Notes: generated by a model from the sequence alone, not told the origin. Positions 1-10,761 are shown, counted from the first letter of the stretch. The stretch is DNA of 64,000 bases from Alteromonas sp. KUL42 (GCF_006538325.1 NZ_BJKK01000003.1:124001-188000); one strand, 5' to 3'. A program made the numbers and translations.

Positions 1-250
1 CACGGTGACAAAACCTTGTATTGTAAAGCCCACGGGTCGAGATAAGTTTACCATTATCCTTACTCAAGGGTTAAACCGCCAAATACGTCGTATGTGTGAA
101 TTTTTAGGGTACGAAGTGACTAAATTAAAACGCAATCGAATTATGCATTTAGAGCTTGGAAATTTACGCCCAGGTCAATGGCGAAATTTAACAGAACAAG
201 AACTTTCAACACTTCAATCGGCCGTTCAAAATTCAAGCAAAACAGCCTAG
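1..250 (+). CDS. rluF: 23S rRNA pseudouridine synthase RluF, C-terminal end (partial)
   Basis: The open frame enters from the left edge (codons start at base 2) and ends at a TAG at 248-250, so only about 82 C-terminal residues are visible. The segment contains the family hallmark NRQIRRMCE followed by the RIMHLELG and GQWRNLT blocks that close the catalytic domain of the RluB/E/F branch. The wording LTQGLNRQIRRMC fits RluF, which in E. coli modifies U2604 of 23S rRNA. The catalytic aspartate and the N-terminal S4 domain lie outside the window. The internal GTG at base 5 is not a real start. RluB or RluE is the alternative, judged less likely. Confidence 0.82.
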   Translation, partial: TVTKPCIVKPTGRDKFTIILTQGLNRQIRRMCEFLGYEVTKLKRNRIMHLELGNLRPGQWRNLTEQELSTLQSAVQNSSKTA

Positions 251-366
251 AGCGTAATGACCTTTCTTTGATAGTACATGAGCTTAACTTTATTGTTTAT
301 CCTATTGGTGCAATTCATTCTATGGTCTACATTTAATACATATTATTTTGTTTATATGTAAATATT

Positions 367-2721
367 TTGGAAAACAGCCATCATCATTATTTTTCACTAG
401 ACAGTTTTGAGCAGAGCACTGAATTAGTCGCAATTTACGACCCAGTATTCGTTGTTACATCTGTTCTCATTGCGGTAATTGCATCACTCATTTCTTTTTC
501 ATTGTCTGCACGTACCGCAAAATCAGACTTTAAGAACGAGAGAGCTATTTGGTCCGTAGCTGCCGCTTGTTTCTTAGGCTTTGGTATATGGGCGATGCAT
601 TTCGTAGGCATGATCGCCTATACCTTACCCATTGAAGTATCGTATGACCCGCTTATTACGCTCGTATCAATAATTCCTGCTATTTTCGCTAGTCTAATAG
701 TCGTGGCTTATCACCCTGAAAAATCACGTAACCTTTGGTTAAGCAGCTTACTCATGGGTGTGGGAATAGGCAGTATGCATTATGTCGGCATGATGGCATT
801 GAAGATGAATGCTGCAATGGTTTACAACGGTTGGCTATTCTCATTATCCGTTATAGTGGCGGTTGTGTTATCAGGTATTTCACTTAAAGCACACGAACTG
901 GTGATGCGTAGAAAGAGGAAGATATCGAGGCAAATACTCCCCGCCTTTATCATGGGTAGTGCAATTTCAGGCATGCACTATACAGGCATGTTGTCTATGC
1001 ATGTCTTTCCCCTCGCCACCACCGTTCTATCTGAAGAACAACATCACAAAGAGTTAGCCTATCTTGTGATGTTTATGGTTGCTTTCTTTTCCATTATTTT
1101 CATTTTGCTACTTGAACTTAGGGTTCGGACACTATCAGCAGACCGCTTTACAGCGGTTTTAAGCACCGTTCAAGAAGGTGTTATTACTTTTGACCGTGAC
1201 GGCAAATTGGAATTCGTAAACCCTGCAGCCCTCGCCATGTTTGATTACCAAATTAGAGAAATGAAGTTCAAAAGAGTAACCGATCTCGTCAATGCTGCAA
1301 GTGGAAGTAATGTCACGCTATTGAATGAAGTAGCAAAAGTATCTGGCAGCCATATTGTTAAAAATATCCCTCAGCGCATTGAAGGTATAAGAAAAAATGG
1401 AAGCGTGTTTCCTATGTCACTTCTGGTAAATAAACTTCCGGGAAACCATCAAGCGTTTGTCTGCACAGTGAAAGACTTGTCAGATATTAAAAACCAAGAA
1501 GTATTTGCTCAAACTGTTTTTGACACGCTCCCAGATATGCTTTTTGTCAAAAGTGCCGAGGATTTAACCTTCACCCATGTCAATGACCAAGTGAGCCGTG
1601 TTTTTGGCAAGGCAAAAAGCGAAATGGTAGGCCTGACCGATTTTGATATTTTTAAGCGTGATGAAGCAGAAAAAGTACTCGAGTCAGACATGCGCATTCT
1701 GAATAAAGAAATAAAAGAAAGTTGTGAGGAGCATCCCTACACTATAAATGGTGTTGAACGCTTCTTAGAAACTAAAAAAGTTGTCATTCACGATGCTAAT
1801 AACAAGCCACAGTACATCCTATCGCTTACCGAAGATATTACCGAGTTACGAAAGACACAGAAAAAGTTAGAGGCACTGAACAAGCGAATGTCACTAGCTG
1901 CTGATGTTGCTCATATAGGAGTGTGGGAGTGGAACTTAGAAAATAATGAGCTTATTTGGGATGACTGGATGCACAGAATTTACAGTGTTCCTAAGCATGA
2001 ATTTGAGGATTACTACACTGTGTGGTCTAACATGGTTTACGCTGATGATGTCGAGGAACTTAAAGCGCAAATAGACGAAGCAATTAATGCAGAGTCTGAA
2101 TTTCATGCACAATTTAGAATTCAAGTCGACAAAGGGCGTATTAGGTATATTCGAGCAGATGGCCTTGTTGAGGGCAATAAAATGTTTGGTATCAATATAG
2201 ACATTACTGAACAGGTATTGGCCGAGAAAAAAATCAACGAATTGGCCAATCAAGATAGCTTAACCGGTTTAGCAAATCGAAATTTGCTTTCAACGTTTAT
2301 TGAGCTTGAATTTGCGCGAATTGAAAGAACACAACTGAAGTGTTTTTGCCTGTATTTCGACTTAAACAAATTCAAGCCTATCAACGACAACTATGGGCAC
2401 AATATAGGCGATGAAATTTTAATTGAAGTTGCAAATAGGTTAAAGCGTTTATGTAGAAGTTCTGACTTAGCAGCACGGATGGGAGGAGACGAATTTGTAC
2501 TTATTGTGACAGATGTTGAGTCAGTGTTTGAAATTAAAGAACTAATTAACCGCGTTCAGTGTTCCATTGAAAAACCGATAGAAACAACAAAAGGAGTCAT
2601 GTCGGTAGGTGCCAGTATCGGATACTCTTGTTATCCTGATGAAGCATCTAACCTTGATGAATTAATTCATACTGCCGATGAGAGAATGTATCAAGTAAAG
2701 AGCACTCGGAACAAGGCTTAA
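367..2721 (+). CDS. MHYT-PAS-GGDEF diguanylate cyclase
   Basis: Membrane-bound sensor predicted to make cyclic di-GMP. The N-terminal third is an MHYT domain with the three repeats seen as WAMHFVGM (about residue 77), GSMHYVGM (137) and SGMHYTGM (203), each in a membrane helix; this family is proposed to sense a gas or redox signal through bound metal. Two or three PAS domains follow (about 250-620). The C-terminal GGDEF domain has an intact ARMGGDEF active site near 706-710. An RSSD inhibitory I-site sits five residues upstream, so product feedback is expected. No EAL domain is present. The start is a TTG at 367 with a poor ribosome binding site; no better in-frame start precedes the MHYT core. 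784 residues. Confidence 0.85.
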   Translation: MENSHHHYFSLDSFEQSTELVAIYDPVFVVTSVLIAVIASLISFSLSARTAKSDFKNERAIWSVAAACFLGFGIWAMHFVGMIAYTLPIEVSYDPLITLVSIIPAIFASLIVVAYHPEKSRNLWLSSLLMGVGIGSMHYVGMMALKMNAAMVYNGWLFSLSVIVAVVLSGISLKAHELVMRRKRKISRQILPAFIMGSAISGMHYTGMLSMHVFPLATTVLSEEQHHKELAYLVMFMVAFFSIIFILLLELRVRTLSADRFTAVLSTVQEGVITFDRDGKLEFVNPAALAMFDYQIREMKFKRVTDLVNAASGSNVTLLNEVAKVSGSHIVKNIPQRIEGIRKNGSVFPMSLLVNKLPGNHQAFVCTVKDLSDIKNQEVFAQTVFDTLPDMLFVKSAEDLTFTHVNDQVSRVFGKAKSEMVGLTDFDIFKRDEAEKVLESDMRILNKEIKESCEEHPYTINGVERFLETKKVVIHDANNKPQYILSLTEDITELRKTQKKLEALNKRMSLAADVAHIGVWEWNLENNELIWDDWMHRIYSVPKHEFEDYYTVWSNMVYADDVEELKAQIDEAINAESEFHAQFRIQVDKGRIRYIRADGLVEGNKMFGINIDITEQVLAEKKINELANQDSLTGLANRNLLSTFIELEFARIERTQLKCFCLYFDLNKFKPINDNYGHNIGDEILIEVANRLKRLCRSSDLAARMGGDEFVLIVTDVESVFEIKELINRVQCSIEKPIETTKGVMSVGASIGYSCYPDEASNLDELIHTADERMYQVKSTRNKA

Positions 2722-2754
2722 CGCCATAATTAAGATTTCAAAACCAATAGGCAC

Positions 2755-2780
2755 AAAAAAAGCGCCCAATGGGCGCTTTT
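2755..2780. terminator. bidirectional rho-independent terminator between the GGDEF gene and rpsO
   Basis: A perfect GCGCCC/GGGCGC stem (2762-2767 and 2771-2776, AAT loop) is flanked by an A-run on the left and TTTT on the right. It therefore works in both directions, serving convergent rpsO and the diguanylate cyclase gene. Because it closes the rpsO transcript, pnp is not co-transcribed downstream. Confidence 0.85.
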
Positions 2781-2794
2781 CTTGAAACCGAGTC

Positions 2795-3064
2795 TTAGCG
2801 ACGTAGGCCCAGACGCTTGATAAGGTCAAGATAACGCGGAGCATTCTTGCCTTTAAGGTAGTCTAGAAGCTTACGACGTTGGCTAACCATACGTAGAAGA
2901 CCACGACGTGAGTGGTGATCTTTCTTATGATCAGCAAAGTGACCTTGAAGCTTGTTGATGTTGTGAGTTAGCAAAGCAACTTGAACTTCTGGTGAACCAG
3001 TGTCGCCTTCTTTAACGCCATACTCAGCAATGATTTTTGCGGTTTCTTCTTTAGTTAGTGACAT
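2795..3064 (-). CDS. rpsO: 30S ribosomal protein S15
   Basis: 89 residues, the standard length for S15, which binds the central domain of 16S rRNA and forms the B4 bridge. It begins [12 protein letters not shown] and ends LIKRLGLRR, with the conserved [11 protein letters not shown] block in the middle. The frame stays open for 33 more codons upstream, but the ATG at 3064 is the real start: it has AAGGAG six bases before it, and a sigma70 promoter lies inside the upstream extension. The upstream neighbours are a helical-repeat gene and truB. Unlike the usual arrangement, pnp does not follow; a terminator does. Confidence 0.97.
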   Translation of the reverse strand: MSLTKEETAKIIAEYGVKEGDTGSPEVQVALLTHNINKLQGHFADHKKDHHSRRGLLRMVSQRRKLLDYLKGKNAPRYLDLIKRLGLRR

Positions 3065-3125
3065 ATCATTCTCCTTAAATGAAGCTTCGCCGATCACTAA
3101 TTCAGCAAAGCGGAATGAGGGGCGT

Positions 3126-3153
3126 ATTATAATGACGTTTACATACTTAGCAA
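3126..3153 (-). promoter_or_regulatory. sigma70 promoter of rpsO
   Basis: On the minus strand a TTGCTA -35 box (3148-3153) and a perfect TATAAT -10 box (3126-3131) are separated by 16 bp. Transcription would start about 55 nt before the rpsO ATG, leaving a short leader. The promoter lies just downstream of the end of the preceding gene. Confidence 0.75.
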
Positions 3154-3173
3154 GGCCTCTCACTACATTTTCA

Positions 3174-4459
3174 TTAATTTGATTTTGATAGGCCGCTGTA
3201 TAGCGATGTTATGCGTTTTGATAGATCTTCTTTAAATTCAAATCCATCTAAAAAGTTAGTTGCTAGCTGATCACTTTTGTTCTTGTATATAGCATAAATA
3301 GTAAGTGCGATAGCAACTTTTTTATCACGATCAATAACCAAATCTAGGTTTTTTCTACGAAATTTGGTGAATGACGCGCAGCCGTTTCCAGGACACTCTC
3401 CACCGCGCTGTTAATATCTATATTAATCTGACGCTTAGTCCAAGTTAATGCTATCTCAGGATCTGAATAGGCTAAATATGTAGCAGCATGCTCAACGTCA
3501 GATTGATAATTTTCAGGTTTACTGTGTTTTACGAACCAAGACGCGGCTTCTGTTGGTACGCTATTTATATAATCGTGAAAAATGATGAACCTGATATCAT
3601 CTTTGCGCGCGCTTGCTGCAAGGCTTTCAAACCATGATTTAACCGCCTCGCTATCCTTTGACGTCCATATACGAATTAGGTTTTGTTCTAAGTCTTTATC
3701 ATTGTCTATCTGTTCATTTGAAAGGGCATCTATAAATTGTTCTGGTGTTTGCAAAGCGGCAAAAATACCGCTGAAAGCTATTGTTCTTGAAACCTCAGAT
3801 GAGAAAAGTGACACTGACTGTAATGCACTATCAACATCTTTTTTGGCTATTTCGTAGAGTAAAAGCGCAGGCAGCGTTCTGATTTCGGCGCTCCCCTTTA
3901 GTTGAAATTCATTGTCGAGGTACCATTCAAAAGCTTTCATGGGAGATTGACGTGACCAAGCGCTAATCACTGTGGTTCTTAGTTCTTGTTTAGCTCTTGC
4001 GTCAACGTTTAGGTTATTTACATGGTCCCATGCTTTCAAAGGGTCTAGCTCGACCAAACGTGAAACCAACATTGATCTCATAATTGCGGCACTTGGATCC
4101 ACAACAATAGCGTTGAAATGAGAAAGCGCATTTGCCGCTGATTCTTCATCCATATTGCTAATTTTTGATATCAGCGCGCTTATTTGCTTTAAACTGAGCG
4201 CCGGCTTATCGGCTAACCACTGTTCGATGCTAATGGACTGTAGGTCATAGTCGTCGGGGTTAGAGGATATTGTGCTTGAGATTTCACCTTGCAATGAAGT
4301 TGAGGGGAACATTGAGGTATTAATGACCTCGTTGCCATTTAAATTTGATGAATACTCTGAACCATCCATATCTGAGGTGGCATTCATTTCACTAAAATAA
4401 ACCCCAGATACAAACCCAATACACAAAGAACAAACCGCGAAAACAATCAACCTACTCAT
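3174..4459 (-). CDS. secreted or membrane-anchored helical-repeat protein of unknown function (frame interrupted near the 3' end)
   Basis: The first frame, 4459 to 3344, gives 371 residues: an N-terminal hydrophobic segment (about residues 4-20, signal peptide or anchor), a Ser/Asn-rich linker, then an all-helical region with repeated Trp-containing units such as AWDHVN, AFEWYL and AASWFV, suggesting a TPR/HEAT-like solenoid. It stops at a TAG just after an A6 run (minus strand; T6 at 3349-3354 on plus). Adding one base to that run keeps the frame open for a further 57 or so codons to a TAA at 3174-3176, with normal-looking protein sequence. I therefore give the full span. No family recognised. 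It lies between truB and rpsO, separated from truB by a terminator. Confidence 0.6.
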
Positions 4460-4507
4460 TCAATTCCCTTTAATATGTATTGCTTACTTGTATAAAAAAT
4501 ATCAATT

Positions 4508-4539
4508 AAAAAGCCTTGTGGCAGGCATCAAGGCTTTTT
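4508..4539 (-). terminator. rho-independent terminator after truB
   Basis: AAAAAGCCTTG (4508-4518) pairs with CAAGGCTTTTT (4529-4539) around a ten-base loop. Read on the minus strand it ends in a U-tract and lies 27 nt after the truB stop, closing the rimP-truB operon. Confidence 0.85.
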
Positions 4540-4565
4540 GATAATAAGAATAAACCACACAAAAT

Positions 4566-5537
4566 TTAGCTGTAAACAACCCGACGTTTAGGATTTACAA
4601 ACACTTCCTGTTTTGGAATGCCTTGATCTTTAGGGTCTAGCACCCCCTCGCCAACACCTAAAAACAAACCATTTGTATCTACACCGTGATAAACGCGATA
4701 CGCCAAGCCTTCCTGAAGAGCTTCACTACACGTACCTTTTACTGATTGGCCATTATCGAAGCGGCTGCGCTCACTATCATTGATGGTAACAAACGGTAAG
4801 CGACTTACGGCCGTATCCATAGGAATAAGCAAATCATCCAGCCCCTTAAAGTCGTCTTCTATTAATGACTCTTGAATTTCAATCAGCCTATCTATCGATA
4901 CCATTTTATCAGTTGGATAGTCTGCAACTTCAGTGCGATGCAATCGTGTAACATAAGCGCCGCAGCCGAGGTTTTGCCCCAAATCATCAACAATGGAGCG
5001 AATATAAGTACCTTTACTACATTTTATTCGCATATCTACAAAAGGAAGTTCAATGCGCAATACGTCTAGCTCATAGACTTCGATATCGCGAGGTTCTCGC
5101 TCTATTTCAATGCCTTGGCGAGCATAGTAATAAAGTGGCTTACCTTGGTGTTTAAGCGCAGAAAACATTGATGGAATTTGTTTGCTCTTACCTAAAAATG
5201 CCAAGCAAGCATCGCGCACTTCTTCTTCACTGACCTCGACAGGCTTTTCTTCTACCACTTCACCGTCTGCATCCGAAGTTGTCGTTCTCACACCCAGTTT
5301 AGCTGTCACTTCGTAGGTTTTCTCAGCATCTAATAGAAACTGCGAAAACTTCGTTGCTTCACCTAAACACAGAGGCAACATACCGCTGGCCAGAGGGTCA
5401 AGTGCGCCGGTATGACCAGCTTTTGCTGCTTTATACAACCAACGAACTTTTTGTAACAACTGATTAGATGAACCACCTAATGGCTTATCAAGCAATACAA
5501 TACCGTTTATATCACGGCCTTTACGACGTCTTGCCAT
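4566..5537 (-). CDS. truB: tRNA pseudouridine(55) synthase TruB
   Basis: Makes the universally conserved pseudouridine 55 in the T-loop of elongator tRNAs. The N-terminal motif [15 protein letters not shown] carries the catalytic aspartate (Asp47). [13 protein letters not shown] and the C-terminal PUA-like region complete the fold. 323 residues, slightly longer than E. coli TruB (314). The ATG abuts the rbfA stop directly (5537/5538), so translation is probably coupled. Last gene of the rimP-nusA-infB-rbfA-truB operon, followed by a strong terminator. Confidence 0.97.
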   Translation of the reverse strand: MARRRKGRDINGIVLLDKPLGGSSNQLLQKVRWLYKAAKAGHTGALDPLASGMLPLCLGEATKFSQFLLDAEKTYEVTAKLGVRTTTSDADGEVVEEKPVEVSEEEVRDACLAFLGKSKQIPSMFSALKHQGKPLYYYARQGIEIEREPRDIEVYELDVLRIELPFVDMRIKCSKGTYIRSIVDDLGQNLGCGAYVTRLHRTEVADYPTDKMVSIDRLIEIQESLIEDDFKGLDDLLIPMDTAVSRLPFVTINDSERSRFDNGQSVKGTCSEALQEGLAYRVYHGVDTNGLFLGVGEGVLDPKDQGIPKQEVFVNPKRRVVYS

Positions 5538-5939
5538 CTACTCCTGCTCTTGTGGATCGTCTTTCTCGCGCTTCGATTCGTCAGCAGCGATGGTTTGTGA
5601 CACAAGGTTAGAAATTCGCATACCTTCCACAATTGATCTGTCTTCAAAGAAATGAAGATCAGGTACAGAACGCATACGAATGCGTTTAGCTAGAATACTG
5701 CGGATGAATTTTTTGTATTCTGCTAATTGTTTAATCTGCGCTTTGCCTTCTTCTTCGGTGCTGTTGTAAATAGTCACAAAAATCTTAGCGTGCGCTAGAT
5801 CTCGAGACACATCAACATCAGAAACAGTTATTAAAGGCATATCACCTACGCGGTGTTTGTATTCATTTTGTAGAATGCTCGCTACTTCTTTATGAACTTG
5901 CTGAGCCACTCTATCGGTACGTGAAAATTCACGAGCCAT
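5538..5939 (-). CDS. rbfA: 30S ribosome-binding factor RbfA
   Basis: Late 30S assembly factor needed for 16S rRNA 5'-end maturation and cold growth. 133 residues, normal for the family, starting MAREFSRTDRVAQQVHKE and carrying the KH-like core with KIFVTIYN and the RMRSVPDLHF block. The acidic Asp/Glu-rich tail is typical. The ATG at 5939 has AGGAG close upstream. It sits between infB and truB in the conserved order; a partial terminator hairpin separates it from infB. Confidence 0.96.
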   Translation of the reverse strand: MAREFSRTDRVAQQVHKEVASILQNEYKHRVGDMPLITVSDVDVSRDLAHAKIFVTIYNSTEEEGKAQIKQLAEYKKFIRSILAKRIRMRSVPDLHFFEDRSIVEGMRISNLVSQTIAADESKREKDDPQEQE

Positions 5940-5990
5940 TGTATTCTCCTTTCCCGTCTAATACTTGCACATGCACTATGCTAAATAGAC

Positions 5991-6019
5991 AAAAGCGGGA
6001 GCACTCGGCCCCCGCTTTT
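5991..6019 (-). terminator. attenuating hairpin between infB and rbfA
   Basis: AAAAGCGGG (5991-5999) pairs with CCCGCTTTT (6011-6019) around a G/C-rich loop. On the minus strand it is followed by TTTTGT, a weak U-tract. Placed inside the operon, it probably gives partial termination or protects the infB 3' end rather than stopping transcription. Confidence 0.6.
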
Positions 6020-6043
6020 CACATGCCGAATTAATTCAGGCAA

Positions 6044-8650
6044 TTAGATTTCGCGCTTAACCTCAACGATTTCGAAGACCTCGATTTGGTCACCGACTTT
6101 AACATCGTTGTAGTTCTTAACGCCGATACCACATTCCATACCGTTTCGAACGTCTTGTACATCGTCTTTAAAGCGACGAAGTGATTCAAGTTCACCTTCG
6201 TAAATTACCACGTTGTCACGCAGTACACGGATTGGATTGCTACGCTTAACCACACCTTCAGTTACCATACAGCCCGCAATAGCGCCCAGTTTTGGTGACT
6301 TGAATACGTCACGAACTTCGGCAAGACCAATGATTTCCTGTTTGAATTCTGGTGCAAGCATACCACTCATGGCCGCTTTCACTTCGTCAATTAGGTTGTA
6401 GATTACACTGTAGTAGCGCAAATCAATTTCTTCTGCCTCTAGAACGCGACGTGCTGTTGCATCGGCACGAACGTTAAAGCCAAGTACGATAGCGCCAGAT
6501 GCAGCTGCAAGGGTTGCATCAGTTTCGGTGATACCACCTACACCACTACCTACTATGTTCACTTTAACTTCAGAAGTAGAAAGTTTAATTAATGATTCAG
6601 AAATTGCTTCAACAGAACCCTGAACGTCAGCTTTAAGCACAATATTAAGCTCGCTAACATCACCTGACTCCATGTTCGCAAACATGTTTTCAAGTTTCGC
6701 CTTTTGCTGACGTGCAAGTTTAAGTTCACGCTTCTTCTGATGACGCTTGGCCGCAACTTCACGGGCTTTACGCTCGTCTCTCACTACCGCAGCATCTTCA
6801 CCGGCAACAGGTACACCTGATAAACCAAGTACTTCAACTGGAGTTGACGGACCAGCCACTTTCATGTCATGACCATTTTCGTCACGCATAGCACGAACAC
6901 GACCGTATTCTTCGCCACAAAGTAAAATGTCACCGGGACGTAATTGGCCTTCTTGAACCAATACTGATGCTACAGGACCACGGCCTTTATCAAGGCGAGA
7001 CTCAATAACGATACCTCGGCCTGGGCCTTCAGGCATTGCTTTAAGGTCAAGTACTTCAGCTTGAAGAACAATCGCTTCTAGTAAGTCGTCAACACCCATA
7101 CCTGTCTTAGCAGACACGTTACAGAACTGGTGCTCACCGCCCCACTCTTCAGAAATAACTTCTAGTTGAGATAGTTCAGTTTTAACGCGATCTGGATCAG
7201 CCGTTTCTTTATCCATCTTGTTAACAGCAACAATCAATGGAACACCCGCTGCACGCGCGTGTTGAACCGCTTCTTTGGTTTGTGGCATCACACCATCATC
7301 AGCAGCGACAACCAAGATAACGATATCTGTTGCTGTTGCACCACGAGCACGCATTGCCGTAAATGCCGCGTGTCCTGGCGTATCAAGGAAGGTAATTTCA
7401 CCATTGTCGGTTTGTACTTTATACGCACCAATGTGCTGCGTAATACCGCCGGCTTCACCATCTGCCACTTTAGCGCGACGGATGTAATCAAGTAGAGATG
7501 TCTTACCGTGGTCTACGTGACCCATGATAGTAACAACAGGTGCACGAGTAGCTTTCTCACCATCGGTGCCTTCTGCCAACAACTCTTCTTCAAGCGCGTT
7601 GTCATTAACAAGCTCGTATTTATGGCCCATTTCTTCAACAACAAGTACAGCCGTATCTTGGTCTAGGACTTGGTTGATGGTTGCCATTTCACCCATTTTC
7701 ATCATGGTCTTGATAACTTCATTTGACTTAATTGCCAAACGGCTAGCAAGCTCACCAACGGTGATAGTCGCACCAAGCTTAACTACACGCTCAACTGGCG
7801 CAGCAGGCTTATTAAAGCCTTGCTTAAGGTGCTCACCTGCATTTTTCTTCGACTTGCGACGACGACGTGAAGAGCGCTCTACTTGCATGTCTTCTTCGTC
7901 TTCAGCTTCTTGAGCATAACGGTTAGAGTGCAAGTGAACTTCTTCAGCTTCAGCCTTCTTACGACGCTCTTCTTCTTCTTTCCAGCGACGCTCATTTTCT
8001 TCAGCGAGTTTGCGCGCTTCATCAGCCGCTTTTTTCGCATCTTCTTCAAGCTTCTTCTGCGCTTCTTCTTCTTGCGCCTTACGCAAACGTTCTTCTTCTT
8101 GACGCGCTTCTTCTTGAGCTGCTTTTTCAGATTCTGTTAACTCAGGCTCATCTGCTTTACGCGCTTCGGCTTCACGTTTAGCTTGTTCTGCACGACGCGC
8201 ACGTTCCTGCTCAGCAGCCTTCTTCGCTTCTTCTGCTTTACGCGCTTTCTCTTCAGCGGCTTTTTTCGCTTCAGCCGCTGCTTTTTCTTCCGCTTCACGC
8301 TTCAGACGCGCTTCTTCTTCAAGACGCTTCGCCTCTTCTTCCGCTTGACGCTGCTGCTCTTCAATGTCGCTGCGTTTAACGTAAGTGCGTTTTTTACGTA
8401 CTTCTACTTTCACTTCTTTAGACTTACCAACACTCAATGTGCTGGTTGTCTTACGCTTAAGTGTCATACGCGTCGGTTCAGCTGCGCTGCCGTGTTGTTT
8501 ACTTAAATGATCCAATAGTTTTTGTTTCTCGTCTTCGTTTACCTGATCGCCGGCACTCTTAGTGATACCCGCGTCTTTAAACTGGCCAACCAATCGGTCA
8601 ACGGTCGTACCAATGTCGCTGGCGAGCTTTTCAATAGATACATCTGCCAT
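6044..8650 (-). CDS. infB: translation initiation factor IF-2
   Basis: GTPase that brings fMet-tRNA to the 30S subunit and promotes subunit joining. 868 residues. An N-terminal IF2 domain is followed by a long highly charged Glu/Lys/Ala/Arg coiled-coil stretch (about 95-245), a second IF2_N module, and the G domain with GHVDHGKT (about 377), DTPGH (about 423) and NKMD. Beta-barrel domains II and IV follow and the protein ends VEVKREI. The length is close to E. coli IF-2 (890). It starts 24 nt after nusA and is co-transcribed with it. Possible internal starts for shorter IF-2 forms were not resolved. Confidence 0.97.
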   Translation of the reverse strand: MADVSIEKLASDIGTTVDRLVGQFKDAGITKSAGDQVNEDEKQKLLDHLSKQHGSAAEPTRMTLKRKTTSTLSVGKSKEVKVEVRKKRTYVKRSDIEEQQRQAEEEAKRLEEEARLKREAEEKAAAEAKKAAEEKARKAEEAKKAAEQERARRAEQAKREAEARKADEPELTESEKAAQEEARQEEERLRKAQEEEAQKKLEEDAKKAADEARKLAEENERRWKEEEERRKKAEAEEVHLHSNRYAQEAEDEEDMQVERSSRRRRKSKKNAGEHLKQGFNKPAAPVERVVKLGATITVGELASRLAIKSNEVIKTMMKMGEMATINQVLDQDTAVLVVEEMGHKYELVNDNALEEELLAEGTDGEKATRAPVVTIMGHVDHGKTSLLDYIRRAKVADGEAGGITQHIGAYKVQTDNGEITFLDTPGHAAFTAMRARGATATDIVILVVAADDGVMPQTKEAVQHARAAGVPLIVAVNKMDKETADPDRVKTELSQLEVISEEWGGEHQFCNVSAKTGMGVDDLLEAIVLQAEVLDLKAMPEGPGRGIVIESRLDKGRGPVASVLVQEGQLRPGDILLCGEEYGRVRAMRDENGHDMKVAGPSTPVEVLGLSGVPVAGEDAAVVRDERKAREVAAKRHQKKRELKLARQQKAKLENMFANMESGDVSELNIVLKADVQGSVEAISESLIKLSTSEVKVNIVGSGVGGITETDATLAAASGAIVLGFNVRADATARRVLEAEEIDLRYYSVIYNLIDEVKAAMSGMLAPEFKQEIIGLAEVRDVFKSPKLGAIAGCMVTEGVVKRSNPIRVLRDNVVIYEGELESLRRFKDDVQDVRNGMECGIGVKNYNDVKVGDQIEVFEIVEVKREI

Positions 8651-8674
8651 TACGTAATTTTCCCCCTGTTGACC

Positions 8675-10171
8675 TTACTCTTCTTCACTGAACCATACGA
8701 TATTACGAGCCGCCATGATTAACGCACCGGCCTTCTCTTCGTCTAGTTCATCGATATCACTGATATCATCGGTACCTTGTTCTGCTAATTCTTCTAGGTC
8801 GGTTACACCGCGGCTGGCCAACACATAAGCCACGTGTTTACTCATACCTTCAAGATTTAATAAGGCTTCTGTTGGTTCTGCACCTTCAAGCGATTCTTCA
8901 TTCGCCAGTGCGCGTGTGGTGAGATAAGCACGCGCTCTGTTGCGCAGCTCTTCAACCATCTCTTCATCTAACCCTTCAACTGCCAGAAGTTCACTTGCCG
9001 GGACATAGGCAACTTCTTCAAGCGTTGTAAAGCCTTCGTCAACCAGTACAGATGCGAACTCTTCATCAATATCAAGACCAGCTGTAAATAGATTCAAGAC
9101 TTTTGCATTTTCCTCTTCGTGCTTCTTGTTGAGGTCGTCAACCGTCATCACGTTAAGTTCCCAGCCTGTAAGCTGGCTTGCTAAACGCACGTTCTGTCCG
9201 CTTCGACCAATAGCTTGCGCTAGGTTGTCCGCTTCCACTGCCACGTCCATTGTATTGCTGTCTTCATCAACAACAATTGATGCCACTTCTGCAGGTGCCA
9301 TTGCATTAATAACAAACTGTGCTGGGTTTTCGTCCCAAAGCACGATATCAACACGCTCACCGCCAAGTTCACCTGATACCGCTTGCACACGTGAACCACG
9401 CATACCTACGCATGCACCAACTGGATCTAAACGCTTGTCATTAGTCTTAACAGCAATTTTCGCTCGTGAACCTGGGTCACGGGCAGCTGATTTGATTTCT
9501 AATGTTTCTTCAGCAATCTCTGGCACTTCCAAGCGGAACAATTCTACCAGCATGTCTGGATGTGTACGACTAACAAAAAGCTGTGCGCCGCGCGCTTCCG
9601 GACGAATTACATAAAGCAAGCCACGAACGCGGTCACCTGGACGGAACGTCTCGCGAGGTAACATATCATCACGATAAATAACACCTTCAGCGTTGTTGCC
9701 TAAATCGATGATAATGTTGTCACGGTTAACCTTTTTAACAGTACCAGTAACCAATTCACCAACTTTATCTTCGTATTCTGCAATCATCTGCTGACGCTCA
9801 GCTTCTCGTACTTTTTGTACAATTACCTGCTTTGCAGTTTGCGTAGTAATACGATCGAATTTAATCGACTCTATTTGTTCTTCAACATAGTCACCAAGCT
9901 GAATCTCTGGTTCGTCAATTTGTGCGGCAGAGATGGTAATTTCAGCAAATGGATTTTCCTGCTCTTGATCGTCAGGAATTACCTTCCAGCGACGGAACGT
10001 ATCAAAATCGCCAGAGGTTCTGTCAATGCTTACACGAACTTCAATTTCGCCTTCGTTTTTCTTTTTTGTTGCACTAGCAATCGCAAACTCTAGCGCTTCA
10101 AAAATTTTTTCTCTAGGCACTTGTTTTTCATTTGAAACGGCTTCCGCCACTAACAAAATTTCTTTATTCAT
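8675..10171 (-). CDS. nusA: transcription termination/antitermination factor NusA
   Basis: RNA polymerase-binding factor that modulates pausing, intrinsic termination and antitermination. 498 residues (E. coli 495): N-terminal RNAP-binding domain (1-130), S1 domain around [22 protein letters not shown]1 and KH2 ([32 protein letters not shown]), and two C-terminal acidic repeats with helix-hairpin-helix character. The ATG at 10171 has GAGG five bases upstream. Second gene of the operon, after rimP. Its leader carries several terminator-like hairpins, so NusA autoregulation is plausible. Confidence 0.97.
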   Translation of the reverse strand: MNKEILLVAEAVSNEKQVPREKIFEALEFAIASATKKKNEGEIEVRVSIDRTSGDFDTFRRWKVIPDDQEQENPFAEITISAAQIDEPEIQLGDYVEEQIESIKFDRITTQTAKQVIVQKVREAERQQMIAEYEDKVGELVTGTVKKVNRDNIIIDLGNNAEGVIYRDDMLPRETFRPGDRVRGLLYVIRPEARGAQLFVSRTHPDMLVELFRLEVPEIAEETLEIKSAARDPGSRAKIAVKTNDKRLDPVGACVGMRGSRVQAVSGELGGERVDIVLWDENPAQFVINAMAPAEVASIVVDEDSNTMDVAVEADNLAQAIGRSGQNVRLASQLTGWELNVMTVDDLNKKHEEENAKVLNLFTAGLDIDEEFASVLVDEGFTTLEEVAYVPASELLAVEGLDEEMVEELRNRARAYLTTRALANEESLEGAEPTEALLNLEGMSKHVAYVLASRGVTDLEELAEQGTDDISDIDELDEEKAGALIMAARNIVWFSEEE

Positions 10172-10216
10172 TTTCGCCTCACTTTCGCTTTCTTCGATGA
10201 AAGCAGAGCTGTTCCG

Positions 10217-10675
10217 TTAATCGAACGTAGGAACAACGTTACCTTTTTCGATATTCGCCACAGCTAACTGGAACTGCTGGCCATCCACTTCGATATTGAC
10301 GATGCCATTTTCACATGCCAATACCTTGCCTTTAAAATTACGTCTGTCACCCATTGGCATTGATAGACGTACCTGAACCACTTCACCAACAGAGGCAACA
10401 TAGTGCTTTTCTTTAAAAAGCGGTCTGTCCATACCCGGTGATGACACTTCCAAGTTGTATTCGGTACTAATTGGATCTTCAACATCTAAAATTGCGCTAA
10501 CTTGATGACTGACATCTGCACAATCATCTACGGTTATTCCGTTGTCATGATCAATAAATACGCGAAGAATTGAATGTTTCCCCGCTCGTACAAACTCGAT
10601 GCCGACCAATTCGAAGCCCAGCGCTTCTACGCCTGGTTCAAGCATTTCAGTCAGTTTCTCTTCAAGTCTTGCCAA
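10217..10675 (-). CDS. rimP: ribosome maturation factor RimP
   Basis: 30S assembly factor, first gene of the nusA operon. The best start is a TTG at 10675 (MARLEEKLTEML), because GGAGG lies six bases upstream and RimP proteins begin at this point. The 13 codons before it (to an ATG at 10714) overlap the Shine-Dalgarno sequence and a terminator-like hairpin, so they are not coding. 152 residues. The motifs VGIEFVRAGKH, RVFIDHDNGI and LEVSSPGMDRPL are characteristic of RimP. Use of TTG may keep expression low. Confidence 0.95.
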   Translation of the reverse strand: MARLEEKLTEMLEPGVEALGFELVGIEFVRAGKHSILRVFIDHDNGITVDDCADVSHQVSAILDVEDPISTEYNLEVSSPGMDRPLFKEKHYVASVGEVVQVRLSMPMGDRRNFKGKVLACENGIVNIEVDGQQFQLAVANIEKGNVVPTFD

Positions 10676-10693
10676 TCCAAACCTCCAAAAACG

Positions 10694-10712
10694 AAAAAAG
10701 GGCCTGAAGCCC
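10694..10712 (-). terminator. terminator-like hairpin just before rimP
   Basis: Minus-strand GGGC TTCAG GCCC followed by TTTTTT. The stem is only four G-C pairs but the U-tract is perfect. It lies 19 nt before the rimP start and next to its ribosome binding site, so it could control transcription or translation. Confidence 0.5.
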
Positions 10713-10761
10713 ACCTGTCATCACCTAGCTCAGCAAGGCTGACTCCAGGTTTTAATACAAC

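Noticed and set aside
3065..3163. N-terminal extension of rpsO
   Set aside because: It contains the rpsO promoter and ribosome binding site, and S15 is 89 residues in related bacteria.
3344..3360. Programmed -1 frameshift or transcriptional slippage at A6 in the helical-repeat gene
   Set aside because: The sequence is not a classical slippery heptamer in the right phase, and three other genes in the window show the same kind of homopolymer break, so sequencing error is the simpler explanation.
7259..8722. Several plus-strand ORFs of 60-130 codons opposite infB
   Set aside because: They are antisense shadows of the repetitive, codon-biased infB coding sequence, with Phe/Leu/Ser-rich translations and no ribosome binding sites.
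10676..10714. Longer RimP starting at the ATG at 10714
   Set aside because: The added codons cover the GGAGG ribosome binding site and a terminator-like hairpin and give low-quality protein (FRPFFRFWRF).
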